A DNA stretch of 15,283 bases from an uncultured Clostridia bacterium (GTDB taxonomy: Bacteria; Bacillota; Clostridia; Oscillospirales; Ruminococcaceae): positions 1 through 15,283 of the forward strand of contig CANRLY010000021.1 in assembly GCA_947631585.1 (NCBI GenBank), in the 5' to 3' direction. Numbering within the stretch: the stretch's first letter is position 1; the number at the start of each line of letters is the position of its first letter. The position numbers and the translations under genes are program-made. The notes under the pieces are model-generated. The model searched no databases. It was given only the letters and a program-made list of their open reading frames with translations, and was not told the DNA's origin. Below are positions 1 to 7,100 of this stretch, one piece after another.

Positions 1-856
1 CGTATTCAACAGCTCCTGTGTCTGAGCGGTATTTGTAAATTTTTACTTTATCATCGGAAACCGTTTCCACAAAGTACCTCGGCTTGCCGGAATTGTATAC
101 CGCATCGGATAACACGGTGTTGTAGTCCTGACTTTTTTCCGGCTCTGTGGGAAGTCCTGATCCCGGGTCGTAGGAAAGTATATCCTCCCAGTTGAAAGAC
201 ATTTCGTCAGGCAGCTTGCTGAATTTTCCGTTAACAGGGTCTCTGCTGACAAATACCGTGTCGCTGCCGTAAACTGAAATTATGTTTGTCATGTTGGAAT
301 AATAATAGTAGAAAAGCAGCGTTTTGCCGTCATAGTAAGGCGCAGTCCCGAAGCAGGGCTGATTATTTATCTCAAAGCAGTGGAAATTCTTTCCCATGAA
401 ATCCAGAGCTTCTTCCTCTGAAATGGGAGCTATGTTTTCTATATAGATACTGTTGTCATAAATGATGTTGTCGCCGATGGGGAATATCCCCTCCTCCTCA
501 GAAAGCTCCGCCGTGGTGACTTTAGGCGAGCTTTTTGCCGAGTCCTGACTGTCGTCGCTCATCAGGTCGCCGTAACTGTAGATACCTGCCCCGACTACCA
601 GCACAGCTCCCAGAGCCGCCGTTGCAAAGTACGGAGCGTGACTTCTGTAACGCACAGTGTCTCTGTTTTCCGCCACTGCTTTTTTTGTTGCCCTTATCAG
701 CTGTTCCGACGGCGCAGCCTGACTGTTCATAGACTGTATGAGCCTGTCGTCCTCCGGCGGCAGCTCACCTTTTTTGGTGGCGTCCACAAGCCGCTGAGAC
801 GGCACCGCCTGATCGTTCATAGACTGTATTATCTTCCTGATCTTTTTGTCCGCCAT
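1..856 (-). CDS. Membrane protein encoded after an ECF sigma factor, putative anti-sigma factor (C-terminus cut off by window edge)
   Basis: The minus-strand frame is open from an ATG at 856 to the left edge, giving 285 codons with no stop. An AAAGGGG ribosome binding site lies just upstream, and the start is 28 bp after the sigma gene stop. Residues 1-74 are hydrophilic and contain a near-identical 19-residue motif twice (residues 11-29 and 41-59, period 30; pattern Q-S-M-N-x-Q-A-x-P-S-x-x-L). One membrane segment follows at about 75-95. The rest is probably extracytoplasmic, rich in Asp, Tyr and Ser. This shape, directly after an ECF sigma gene, is typical of membrane-bound anti-sigma partners in Clostridia. 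No HxxxCxxC zinc anti-sigma motif is visible, so it is not a classical ZAS protein. The role comes from position and topology, not a recognised family signature. Confidence 0.8.
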   Translation of the reverse strand, partial: MADKKIRKIIQSMNDQAVPSQRLVDATKKGELPPEDDRLIQSMNSQAAPSEQLIRATKKAVAENRDTVRYRSHAPYFATAALGAVLVVGAGIYSYGDLMSDDSQDSAKSSPKVTTAELSEEEGIFPIGDNIIYDNSIYIENIAPISEEEALDFMGKNFHCFEINNQPCFGTAPYYDGKTLLFYYYYSNMTNIISVYGSDTVFVSRDPVNGKFSKLPDEMSFNWEDILSYDPGSGLPTEPEKSQDYNTVLSDAVYNSGKPRYFVETVSDDKVKIYKYRSDTGAVEY

Positions 857-884
857 AATGATCCCCTTTCTGCAAATCTGCGAA

Positions 885-1409
885 TTACCTTAAACTGCGA
901 TCTTCGTCATTCAACAGGACAGGCTGCACAGAGCCGTCCTCCGAAATAAGCCCCCTTAACATTCCTCTTGCCCTGGTGAGCCTCATTCTCACCGCCGACT
1001 CAGAGACCCTCAGCGTCTCCGATATCTCCGGGCAGCTCATTCCCTCAAAGTAATAAAGATGTATCACGCTTCTGTATTTGGGCGGCAATGAACACAGCGC
1101 ATTGTGTATCATGTTCTCCTCCGGCAGATGGAACACCCCGGCGCTGCGGCTTTCAATGGGTATCCTGTTGGGGGAGGACCATTTTTTTGCCGAAGAATAG
1201 CTGCAATTCATCGTCACCCTTATAAGCCACGCTTTCCTGTGCTCTTCGCTTTTGAAATTCCGTTCCTTCCTGAAGAACCTGAGAAAGACTTCCTGGAATA
1301 TGTCGTCCGCCTCGAATCTTGACCCGGACTGGCTCAGGGCGATACGGTACACCAGACCGGCGTAACGGTCGATTATCCCATCGGCGTCAAGATGTTCAAG
1401 TTCGCTCAT
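885..1409 (-). CDS. ECF-type RNA polymerase sigma factor (sigma-70 family)
   Basis: This 174-residue protein has the two-domain layout of extracytoplasmic-function sigma factors. Region 2 covers about residues 12-75, with DDIFQEVFLRFF at 35-46 and AWLIRVTMN at 60-68. Region 4 covers about 100-155, with LPPKYRSVIHLYYFEGMS leading into a helix-turn-helix at 124-148. It should direct core polymerase to its own promoter class, held in check by the downstream membrane protein. The frame is open further upstream to 1499, but ATG 1409 is chosen because AAAGGAG sits 7 nt before it and the longer form would begin inside the predicted promoter. The signal it answers to cannot be read from the sequence. 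Confidence 0.93.
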   Translation of the reverse strand: MSELEHLDADGIIDRYAGLVYRIALSQSGSRFEADDIFQEVFLRFFRKERNFKSEEHRKAWLIRVTMNCSYSSAKKWSSPNRIPIESRSAGVFHLPEENMIHNALCSLPPKYRSVIHLYYFEGMSCPEISETLRVSESAVRMRLTRARGMLRGLISEDGSVQPVLLNDEDRSLR

Positions 1410-1471
1410 TTGCCCACTCCTTTCTGTCAGTCTGCGTGAACTTTCATTAATAATACCTTTCATCTCCTTAA

Positions 1472-1501
1472 ATTGTAACACAAAATCTTGAAAAATCACA
1501 A
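1472..1501 (-). promoter_or_regulatory. Predicted sigma-A-type promoter for the ECF sigma operon
   Basis: On the minus strand, TTGTGA (-35, 1496-1501) is followed after 18 nt by TACAAT (-10, 1472-1477), with a TGn extended -10 directly before it. It would start transcription near 1465, about 55 nt before the chosen ATG. This is read by eye. An ECF-dependent autoregulated promoter could also exist, but without the cognate consensus I cannot identify one. Confidence 0.5.
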
Positions 1502-1606
1502 TGTTTACAATTTATTTACATTTGACTGCAAATTTAAATCAGCTCATTCCATGCGGCAGATATCCGGAAGTAAAAAATATCGGGTATTTTGCCGAGAACT
1601 GCTGCA

Positions 1607-1645
1607 ATTGTCGTATTAAACAAGACCTTTGCGAAAATTGTCGAT
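1607..1645 (+). promoter_or_regulatory. Two Spo0A-box-like sites upstream of spo0A
   Basis: ATTGTCGTA (1607-1615) and ATTGTCGAT (1637-1645) each match the B. subtilis 0A-box consensus TTTGTCGAA at 7 of 9 positions and share the core AATTGTCG. Their starts are exactly 30 bp apart, about three helical turns, so they lie on the same face of the DNA. They are about 40-80 bp upstream of the spo0A -35 element. Autoregulation through 0A boxes is known for spo0A in Bacillus; applying it here is inference. Confidence 0.45.
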
Positions 1646-1684
1646 AATTTTTCCACCAATTTCTTACTTTTTTGAAAAAAGCTA

Positions 1685-1713
1685 TTGCATTTTGATGTCT
1701 GATATGGTAATAT
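1685..1713 (+). promoter_or_regulatory. Predicted spo0A promoter
   Basis: TTGCAT (1685-1690), a 17-nt spacer and TAATAT (1708-1713) with an extended -10 TGn (1705-1707). A T6-G-A6 block (1667-1681) lies immediately upstream and could act as an UP-like or bent A-tract element. Predicted start is near 1720, giving a leader of about 40 nt. The rest of the 1410-1758 intergenic region is AT-rich and holds no gene I can support. Confidence 0.5.
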
Positions 1714-1758
1714 ATGGATAGACAAGCGGCATAAAAATAAGTTGGAGGGAATGTTATT

Positions 1759-2556
1759 ATGACTAACAAGATCAAGATACTGGTGGGAGACGACTCGATG
1801 GAATTTGGCGTTGCGTTTGCAAATTCGCTGAGACTGATGGATTTCTACGTCATAGCCAGACCAAAGGACGGCAAAGCGATACTTGACGCCGTGCGCAGCG
1901 AACAGCCGGACGTCGTTATCTGCGATGCGATAATGCCGGGGTTCGACGCTATAGAACTTCTCAAGCGGCTCAATTCAGACGGCGGAAAGATGCCGAAGGT
2001 GATCGTGACCAATACCTACGACAGCCCCTTTGTGGAAAAATCGGTCATGGATAACGGAGCCTCCTATTACCTGCTCAAGCCTTTCGAGCCGTCTCTGGTG
2101 GGCGAAAGGATAAAAGAGTTGATGGGACTTTCCACCTCCGGCAAGGGTGCGGCTCCTATCAATATCAAGAGCAGGAACGACCTGGAACTGGTGGTCACCG
2201 ACTATATGCACAGAATAGGCGTTCCGGCGCATATAAAAGGCTACCACTATCTGCGAGAAGCTATCGTTCAGGCGATAAACGACGAGCAAATGCTTGAAAG
2301 CGTCACCAAAATGCTCTACCCGTCAGTGGCAAAACGCTTTTCAACTACTCCCTCCAGAGTGGAAAGAGCCATCAGACACGCCATCGAGACCGCCTGGGAC
2401 AGAGGCGACGTTCAGACGATAAACGAACTTTTCGGCTGCACTATCGCCCTCGAAAAGGGCAAACCCACCAACAGCGAGTTCGTGGCGATGATAACCGATA
2501 AGATAAAACTTGCCCACCCGGAGCTTATGCCCATCAAGGAAGCAGTCAACAGCTGA
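1759..2556 (+). CDS. spo0A: Sporulation/stationary-phase master regulator Spo0A
   Basis: This 265-residue response regulator is full length for Spo0A. The receiver domain spans about 1-125, with acidic pocket D11/D12, phospho-acceptor D56 (in VVICDAIMP), T84 and K107 (in LLKPFE). The C-terminal Spo0A DNA-binding domain spans about 145-262 and carries the near-invariant strings IGVPAHIKGYHYLREAI, LYPSVAKRF, TTPSRVERAIRHAIE (recognition helix) and KPTNSEFVAMI. These make the identification secure. Phosphorylated Spo0A binds 0A boxes and controls sporulation and other late-growth functions in Firmicutes. GGAGGG lies 9 nt before the ATG. It is monocistronic, with a terminator just downstream. Oddities are G10 where Bacillus has Ala before the acidic pair, and Asn instead of the usual small residue after T84. 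Whether this host sporulates cannot be told from one gene. Confidence 0.97.
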   Translation: MTNKIKILVGDDSMEFGVAFANSLRLMDFYVIARPKDGKAILDAVRSEQPDVVICDAIMPGFDAIELLKRLNSDGGKMPKVIVTNTYDSPFVEKSVMDNGASYYLLKPFEPSLVGERIKELMGLSTSGKGAAPINIKSRNDLELVVTDYMHRIGVPAHIKGYHYLREAIVQAINDEQMLESVTKMLYPSVAKRFSTTPSRVERAIRHAIETAWDRGDVQTINELFGCTIALEKGKPTNSEFVAMITDKIKLAHPELMPIKEAVNS

Positions 2557-2581
2557 CAGTAATACCCCTGCTTAAAATAAG

Positions 2582-2624
2582 GATCAGAAAGCAAAAAAGT
2601 TCATAAGCTTTCTGATCTTTCTTT
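2582..2624 (+). terminator. Intrinsic terminator of spo0A
   Basis: A perfect 11-bp stem (2582-2592 with 2607-2617; GATCAGAAAGC with its complement) with a 14-nt loop is followed by TTTCTTTATT. It starts 25 bp after the spo0A stop and isolates spo0A from the pilus operon. Confidence 0.85.
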
Positions 2625-2646
2625 ATTGTATGGGGAAGTTCGGTGG

Positions 2647-2675
2647 TTGACAAACGAAAAGAACAGTATTATAAT
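2647..2675 (+). promoter_or_regulatory. Consensus sigma-A promoter of the pilus operon
   Basis: TTGACA (2647-2652), exactly 17 nt, then TATAAT (2670-2675): both hexamers match consensus 6/6 with optimal spacing. Predicted start is near 2682, leaving an untranslated leader of about 93 nt before the pilin. A promoter this strong suits a gene whose product is needed in bulk, such as a major pilin. Confidence 0.88.
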
Positions 2676-2694
2676 GTTATAGAAAAGACATCGG

Positions 2695-2753
2695 TGCGCC
2701 GGAAGTTTTTCAGGACGGCGCAGGTGTCGGCTGAAGCGGATAGTTGTTCCGCT
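2695..2753 (+). promoter_or_regulatory. Two hairpins in the pilin mRNA leader
   Basis: Hairpin A pairs TGCGCCG (2695-2701) with CGGCGCA (2716-2722), 14-nt loop. Hairpin B pairs AGCGGA (2735-2740) with TCCGCT (2748-2753), 7-nt loop, ending 3 nt before the AAAGGA ribosome binding site. They could stabilise the 5' end or modulate translation. No known riboswitch signature was recognised. Confidence 0.4.
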
Positions 2754-2774
2754 GTGAAAGGAACTGATATCATA

Positions 2775-3182
2775 ATGAAAAACAATAGTAAGAACCGTCG
2801 GGGCTTTACCCTGCTGGAAGTTATAGTGGTGCTGGTAATATTGGCAATACTGGCAGTGGTGCTGATACCTGCGCTGACGGGATATATCGACAAGGCAAAT
2901 GAAAAGTCTGCCGTGGCTGAGGCAAGAAGCGTTGTGATGGCTTGCCAGACGGTAGCAAGCGAAGCTTACGCTGAAAAGGTCAAGTTCGGCGGCGATGATG
3001 CTATTGCGTTCAAAAACTCCGATTATGAAAAGGAAGCCCTTGCTCTTGCTGAGATAGACGGCAGCGGCGAGATCAGTTCTGTAAACTTCAGCGATAAGAA
3101 CAAGGTAACCGACCTGGAGTATAAGTCCTCTTCGGGAATAACCATCAGGTATACAGGAAAGGCTTACGAGGTGCTGGCGTGA
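2775..3182 (+). CDS. Type IV major pilin / GspG-like prepilin
   Basis: This 135-residue protein has a short basic leader ending in RRG and a classic prepilin cleavage site: G10 followed by F11, with Glu at mature position 5 (RRG/FTLLEV). A continuous hydrophobic helix runs to about residue 32. The mature protein of about 125 residues has a small polar globular domain. Prepilin peptidase would cut after G10 and the helix would pack in the pilus core. It is first in the operon behind a consensus promoter and is followed by a terminator-like hairpin, both expected for the most abundant subunit. ATG 2775 is chosen: the frame is open back to 2643, but that region contains the promoter. AAAGGA lies 12 nt upstream, slightly long. 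Two-cysteine pilin features are absent; only C39-type single cysteines are seen. Confidence 0.92.
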   Translation: MKNNSKNRRGFTLLEVIVVLVILAILAVVLIPALTGYIDKANEKSAVAEARSVVMACQTVASEAYAEKVKFGGDDAIAFKNSDYEKEALALAEIDGSGEISSVNFSDKNKVTDLEYKSSSGITIRYTGKAYEVLA

Positions 3183-3217
3183 TAAATTTTCCGCCGGCAA
3201 ACGTACATAGAGATAAT

Positions 3218-3261
3218 AAAGCACCCGGCATCTGGTACTGATCGGCGTCGGGTGCTTTTAA
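3218..3261 (+). terminator. Terminator-like hairpin between pilin and pilC (probable partial terminator)
   Basis: AAAGCACCCG (3218-3227) pairs perfectly with CGGGTGCTTT (3249-3258), 10 bp with a 21-nt loop, followed only by a short TTTTAAG run. It lies 18 bp before the pilC start with no new promoter evident. It probably lets a fraction of polymerases through, giving much pilin and less assembly machinery. It may also protect the 3' end of the pilin mRNA. Confidence 0.65.
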
Positions 3262-3278
3262 GCAGGAAGTGATAAGGG

Positions 3279-4508
3279 TTGGCGCTGTATAAATATGAGG
3301 CATCTGATATAAAAGGGGAGATAAGCTCCGGTCAGACGGAGGCTGCGGACCCTGCCAGACTTAAAGCCGCCCTGAAAGAAAAACAGGGTCTTTTCCTGCT
3401 GTCCTTTGAGGAAGTGAGAAAGGACTCAGCCGGAAAACGCCTGAGATCAGGGGAACTTTCCGACTTTTGCAGGGAACTTGGCTCTATGCTGGGGTCGGGG
3501 ATAACTATAGTGAAAGCTCTTTCGGTCATCTCCGCAAGAAGCGAAAACGCCCGATTGAGAACAGTCTACGACAGCCTTAATACCCAGATAAGACGAGGTA
3601 TGCCTCTTTCTGCGGCAATGGCTCAGCAGGGAAGGGCTTTTCCCGAACTGCTGGTGAATATGGTCATGTCCGGCGAGGAATCCGGCAGACTGCCTTCCGT
3701 CTGCATGAAAATGGCGGAGCATTACGAAAAGGAAAAACAACTTTCCTCACAGGTGAAAGCAGCCCTTGCTTACCCGGTAATGCTGGCGGTGATGACACTG
3801 CTGGTAGTCATCGGGATATTCACTTTTATATTGCCGTCGTTCATGAAACTGTTCAAGGATATGGAAGTCCCGCTGATAACCAGGATTCTTATGGGATTTT
3901 CAACAGCTCTGAGAAAATATTGGTTTTTGTTTTTGCTGGGCGCAGCGGTGCTGGCGGCGGCAGTGGTGTTTATAATGCGGCTGGAAAGCGTCCGCACGGC
4001 TTTTGATAAGCTGAAGATAAAGATCCCCGTGGCAGGACGGCTGGTAAGGATAATCTGTACGGCAAGATTCGCACGGACGCTGGCTTCCCTCTACGGAGGG
4101 GGACTTTCCATGACTGCGGCTCTTAACGTGGCAAAGAATACGGTCGGCAATAAGTATATTGAAAAAGGCATACCTGAAGCGGTGAAAAAAGTCAGATCGG
4201 GCGAATCTCTCAGCAACGCACTTTCGGCGGTAGACGGATTCGATGTGAAACTTATCAGGACTATAGCCGTGGGCGAGGAGACGGGTATGCTGGAAAGCCT
4301 GCTCAGTTCGGCGGCGGAAAGCTTCGAGTATGAGGCGGCAGCGGCAATGAAAAAACTGGTCTCTATAATTGAACCGGTGATGATCTGTATAATGGCGGCG
4401 GTCATAGTGACGGTGGTGCTTGCCGTTATGCTGCCGATCTATTCACTTTATACCGAAATAGATAACGCCGCACCTCTGGCGGCAATGATGAAAGGACGCT
4501 TGAAATGA
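3279..4508 (+). CDS. pilC: Type IV pilus inner-membrane platform protein PilC/GspF
   Basis: The 409-residue length is normal for PilC/GspF. Two copies of the T2SSF domain are seen, at about 65-190 and 270-395, each with the family pattern of a glycine-rich LGSGITIVKAL / YGGGLSMTAAL stretch, then the ESGRLP / ETGMLE motif and a membrane helix. Membrane segments are at about 161-190, 215-233 and 367-390. PilC couples the cytoplasmic PilB motor to extraction of pilins from the membrane. The start is TTG 3279, because ALYKYEASDIKGE is the usual PilC N-terminus, AGGAAG lies 9-11 nt upstream, and the nearby ATG at 3295 is out of frame. The stop overlaps the next start as ATGA, so translation is probably coupled. 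Confidence 0.94.
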   Translation: MALYKYEASDIKGEISSGQTEAADPARLKAALKEKQGLFLLSFEEVRKDSAGKRLRSGELSDFCRELGSMLGSGITIVKALSVISARSENARLRTVYDSLNTQIRRGMPLSAAMAQQGRAFPELLVNMVMSGEESGRLPSVCMKMAEHYEKEKQLSSQVKAALAYPVMLAVMTLLVVIGIFTFILPSFMKLFKDMEVPLITRILMGFSTALRKYWFLFLLGAAVLAAAVVFIMRLESVRTAFDKLKIKIPVAGRLVRIICTARFARTLASLYGGGLSMTAALNVAKNTVGNKYIEKGIPEAVKKVRSGESLSNALSAVDGFDVKLIRTIAVGEETGMLESLLSSAAESFEYEAAAAMKKLVSIIEPVMICIMAAVIVTVVLAVMLPIYSLYTEIDNAAPLAAMMKGRLK

Positions 4509-5395
4509 AAACGGCGGTCTATATAAAAAGCGACAGGATACAGGCGGCTCAGGGCTTTGCCGGCGACGGCAGGCTCACAGTAAAAAGCTTCTGCGAACAG
4601 CCACTGGGAGAAGCCGCTATGATAAACGGCATAATCACCGATGAAACTGCGGCTAAGGCGGCTCTTAAAAGTATGTGGAAAAGATATTCCCTGCCTGAAA
4701 AAAATATCACCCTGGTGGTGGACGGCAGAGGTCTTAACCAGAAGCTGCTGGAAGTCCCTGCGCTTAAAGGCGAAAAAATGATCTCCTGTATTAGGCAGGA
4801 GTTTTCAGAGACCGAAAATCAGGATAAAATGCTCTGCGACTGGGCGACTCTGGGAAGAAATCCCGATACCGGCGGACTTACCGTGCTTGCCTGTATGGCG
4901 GAACCTGATTTTGTCAGGTCCTACGCCGACCTGTTTTCTTCCGTGGGGATAAAACTTTCCTCAATGGATACTGCGCTCAACTGCCGGATAAAACTGATAG
5001 GTATGCTGGGCGAACTGAAAGAAAAAACTTTCATACTTTCTCAGGCGGAGGCGAATACCGTTTCCATGACTCTTTTTGTAAACGGTATGTATCGGTTCTC
5101 AGGAAGAACAAGGATAACCGCCGAAAGGGATACAAAGGCTTTTTCCGAAGAGACGGCAAATCTGGTCTCCTCTATGATACAGTTCAATAAGGCGGCAAAT
5201 ACAGGCCACGACATAACCGACCTGTTCATAGGCGGCTTTTCCCATGGGGAACAGACGCTGCTGAGGGAGTCCGCCGCCGCACTGGGACTTCCTGCCCAGC
5301 TCCTTTCCGGCGGCAGAACTGTGAACTTTGAAAAGACCGGCAGTTACGGAACGGATATTTCCGATAAGACGGAGATACTTGGCGGTTTGATCTGA
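4505..5395 (+). CDS. PilM-like actin-fold assembly protein
   Basis: This 296-residue soluble protein overlaps the pilC stop by 4 bp (ATGA). Its position between pilC and pilN/pilO-like genes, its length, and the pattern of an N-terminal strand (TAVYIKSDRIQAAQ), LVVDGRGLNQKLLEVPAL and a late LFIGGFSHG segment fit the PilM family. PilM is an FtsA/actin-fold cytoplasmic protein that binds the N-terminus of PilN. Sequence conservation is weak: the usual phosphate-binding loops are not obvious, so nucleotide binding may be lost. The name rests largely on gene order, with moderate support from sequence. Confidence 0.75.
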   Translation: MKTAVYIKSDRIQAAQGFAGDGRLTVKSFCEQPLGEAAMINGIITDETAAKAALKSMWKRYSLPEKNITLVVDGRGLNQKLLEVPALKGEKMISCIRQEFSETENQDKMLCDWATLGRNPDTGGLTVLACMAEPDFVRSYADLFSSVGIKLSSMDTALNCRIKLIGMLGELKEKTFILSQAEANTVSMTLFVNGMYRFSGRTRITAERDTKAFSEETANLVSSMIQFNKAANTGHDITDLFIGGFSHGEQTLLRESAAALGLPAQLLSGGRTVNFEKTGSYGTDISDKTEILGGLI

Positions 5396-5416
5396 GCAGA
5401 AAGGACTGAAAAAGAT

Positions 5417-6010
5417 TTGAGCAGCTTGTATAAAAAGGATATGGACCTGCTGGCAGGACTGAAAAGCGCAGAAAAAAGCGGAAAAAACGCAAGATTTGCC
5501 GCTGCCGCCCTGCCTGTTCTGATAGCTGCGGCAATAAGCGTCGGGGCGGTGGCGCTGTCGTCCGGGTATCTGAAAAACGCCGAGAGCGATTCTGAAAAAG
5601 CTCAGAGAAAAGCTGATGCGGCTGAACAGACAAGCGTGGAAGAACTGCTGGAAGAAAACCAGTCTGAAAACGACAGGCTCACGGCGGCTTGCGAAATTGC
5701 GGAAACTCTGGGAGAAAAAAGAAGTTCTTCGGCTGAACTTGCCAAAAAGCTGGATCCGGATATCGCAGATAAGATAAACGGCTGCCTTGGCAATGGGATA
5801 AGGTGCGAATACGGCGATATGACCTCTTACGGCGTGGAACTGGGCTTTTCCGCAGACGACGCCGGCAATATACCTGAATTTGTGAAAAAAGTTGAGCAAA
5901 CAGGGCTTTTTCAGACAGTTGACTACTCCGGCTTTTCGGAAAGCGGCGGAAGATCCGCTTTTCAGCTGGTGTGTACAGTCAGCGGAGACGGGGAGGTGGA
6001 CTCTCAGTGA
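5417..6010 (+). CDS. PilN-like membrane alignment protein
   Basis: The 197-residue protein has a short cytoplasmic N-terminus, one membrane segment at about 27-49, a charged and probably coiled-coil region at 55-110, and a small C-terminal domain containing FVKKVEQTGLFQTVDYSGFSES. That last pattern resembles the ferredoxin-like repeat of PilN. It would bridge PilM inside and PilO outside the membrane. TTG 5417 is taken as the start, with AGAAAGGA about 11 nt upstream. ATG 5441 is the alternative, but its AAGGA is only 1-2 nt away. Annotation rests on topology and order; primary-sequence similarity is low, which is normal for this family. Confidence 0.72.
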   Translation: MSSLYKKDMDLLAGLKSAEKSGKNARFAAAALPVLIAAAISVGAVALSSGYLKNAESDSEKAQRKADAAEQTSVEELLEENQSENDRLTAACEIAETLGEKRSSSAELAKKLDPDIADKINGCLGNGIRCEYGDMTSYGVELGFSADDAGNIPEFVKKVEQTGLFQTVDYSGFSESGGRSAFQLVCTVSGDGEVDSQ

Positions 6011-6639
6011 AAGCTGGCAGCAAAAAACAGTTCATGCTGCTGTATGTGCTGGTGTGCGTGCTGATAACGGCGGCAGTGGTCAACCTTGTGGCTCTGCCAA
6101 AACTCAATAAGGCGCAGGAAGCCAAAGAACAGCAGCAAAACGCAATGGATAGATACTATGCGGCAAATTCCGACAGGCTGACGGCTGCCGGACTGGAAGC
6201 GGATTCTCAGCAGCTGCGTGAAAAGCTGGAACAGCTGCGGACGGAAAACGGGGCTTTTACAGGAAAGCTCACCGCCGCTCAGGCTGACGGCAAGGTCTCT
6301 CCTCTGTTTGAAAAGTACGGCTTTGCACTGTCGGAACTGTCCATCTCGGACGAGACCCCCTGGGAGGAGGAGTTCGTGGAAAAGCCCGACGGCAAGGGCG
6401 CAGACAAGTCCGAACAGACCGTACTTTCCGGCGTGACCTTCTACCGCATGGACTATACCGTTTCCGGCGACAGCGGAGACCTCCCCGACCTGCTGGGCGA
6501 GATATCAAAGGAAGAGGGCTGCTGCGTGGGAGAAGTGAACGGTGAGTTTACAGCGGACAGTTCCCGTCAGGGGGAACTTTCCAGCCGTATAAAGGCGGAA
6601 ATATCAGTGTATGTGTTCATGCTGGACGAAGATAAATGA
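6007..6639 (+). CDS. PilO-like membrane alignment protein
   Basis: The 210-residue protein starts at GTG 6007, overlapping the preceding TGA as GTGA. GGAGGTG sits 8 nt upstream, which decides the start over longer in-frame options from 5971. It has a basic N-terminus, one membrane segment at about 10-30, a helical coiled-coil stretch at about 35-90 (repeated KLEQLR-type heptads) and a C-terminal beta-rich domain containing VLSGVTFYRMDYTVSGDSGDLPDLLGEI. This matches PilO topology and its place after PilN. PilN and PilO dimerise to align the motor platform. Confidence 0.72.
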   Translation: MKAGSKKQFMLLYVLVCVLITAAVVNLVALPKLNKAQEAKEQQQNAMDRYYAANSDRLTAAGLEADSQQLREKLEQLRTENGAFTGKLTAAQADGKVSPLFEKYGFALSELSISDETPWEEEFVEKPDGKGADKSEQTVLSGVTFYRMDYTVSGDSGDLPDLLGEISKEEGCCVGEVNGEFTADSSRQGELSSRIKAEISVYVFMLDEDK

Positions 6640-6673
6640 CATTCTTATAAATCAAGATAAGGCGGTGGGACAA

Positions 6674-7087
6674 ATGAATACCTGTAAAAACCGCAGCGGC
6701 TCGGCAATGCTGTGGGCGGTGTGCGCTTCGGCGGTGTTCATGATAGTGTCCGCCGCAGGAATGGTAGCTGCGCTTTCGGGGTATGAAAGAACTCTCGGCG
6801 CAGTGGAGCTGAAACAGGCGGAGTACCTTTGCCGTTCGGCAATAGGGATAGCTTCGGAGGATATAGAGGAAAACGGCGAAGATTCGGACTTTTTCCCAGA
6901 TAAAGACAGCCTTGCGGCGACATTTGACTTCGAGGGGAACAGCTGCGAACTGACCGTTTTGAAAAGCGGCGATAAGGTCACTCTTACCGCCAGCGCAGAA
7001 AACGGCGGCGAAACCAAAAGCCTTACCGGGGAAATGGCGTATTCTTCGGAGGACGGCTGGGAACTGACAGGATATGTGGGCAGATAA
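6674..7087 (+). CDS. PilX/GspK-like minor pilin with atypical N-terminus
   Basis: This 137-residue protein begins NRSGSAMLWAV and has one hydrophobic helix at about 10-36, then a polar domain opening with GAVELKQAEYLCRSAIGIASEDI. That layout (R-x-G-S-A-hydrophobic helix, then an A-rich amphipathic helix) resembles the PilX_N / GspK group of minor pilins, which lack the mature Glu5. It lies directly before two canonical minor pilin genes. ATG 6674 is preceded by GGCGGTGGGA. Cleavage after G9 is plausible but not certain. Confidence 0.62.
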   Translation: MNTCKNRSGSAMLWAVCASAVFMIVSAAGMVAALSGYERTLGAVELKQAEYLCRSAIGIASEDIEENGEDSDFFPDKDSLAATFDFEGNSCELTVLKSGDKVTLTASAENGGETKSLTGEMAYSSEDGWELTGYVGR

Positions 7088-7100
7088 AGGAGGTCTTACC

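Noticed and set aside
1410..1499. Longer ECF sigma form from ATG 1499
   Set aside because: It would start inside the predicted promoter; AAAGGAG before ATG 1409 and the normal ECF N-terminus support the shorter form.
2643..2774. Longer pilin reading from 2643 (44 extra residues)
   Set aside because: The extension covers the consensus promoter at 2647-2675, and ATG 2775 gives the normal short prepilin leader.
2601..3224. 207-residue minus-strand frame opposite the pilin gene
   Set aside because: It is a shadow of the pilin coding frame and runs through the terminator; no protein features.
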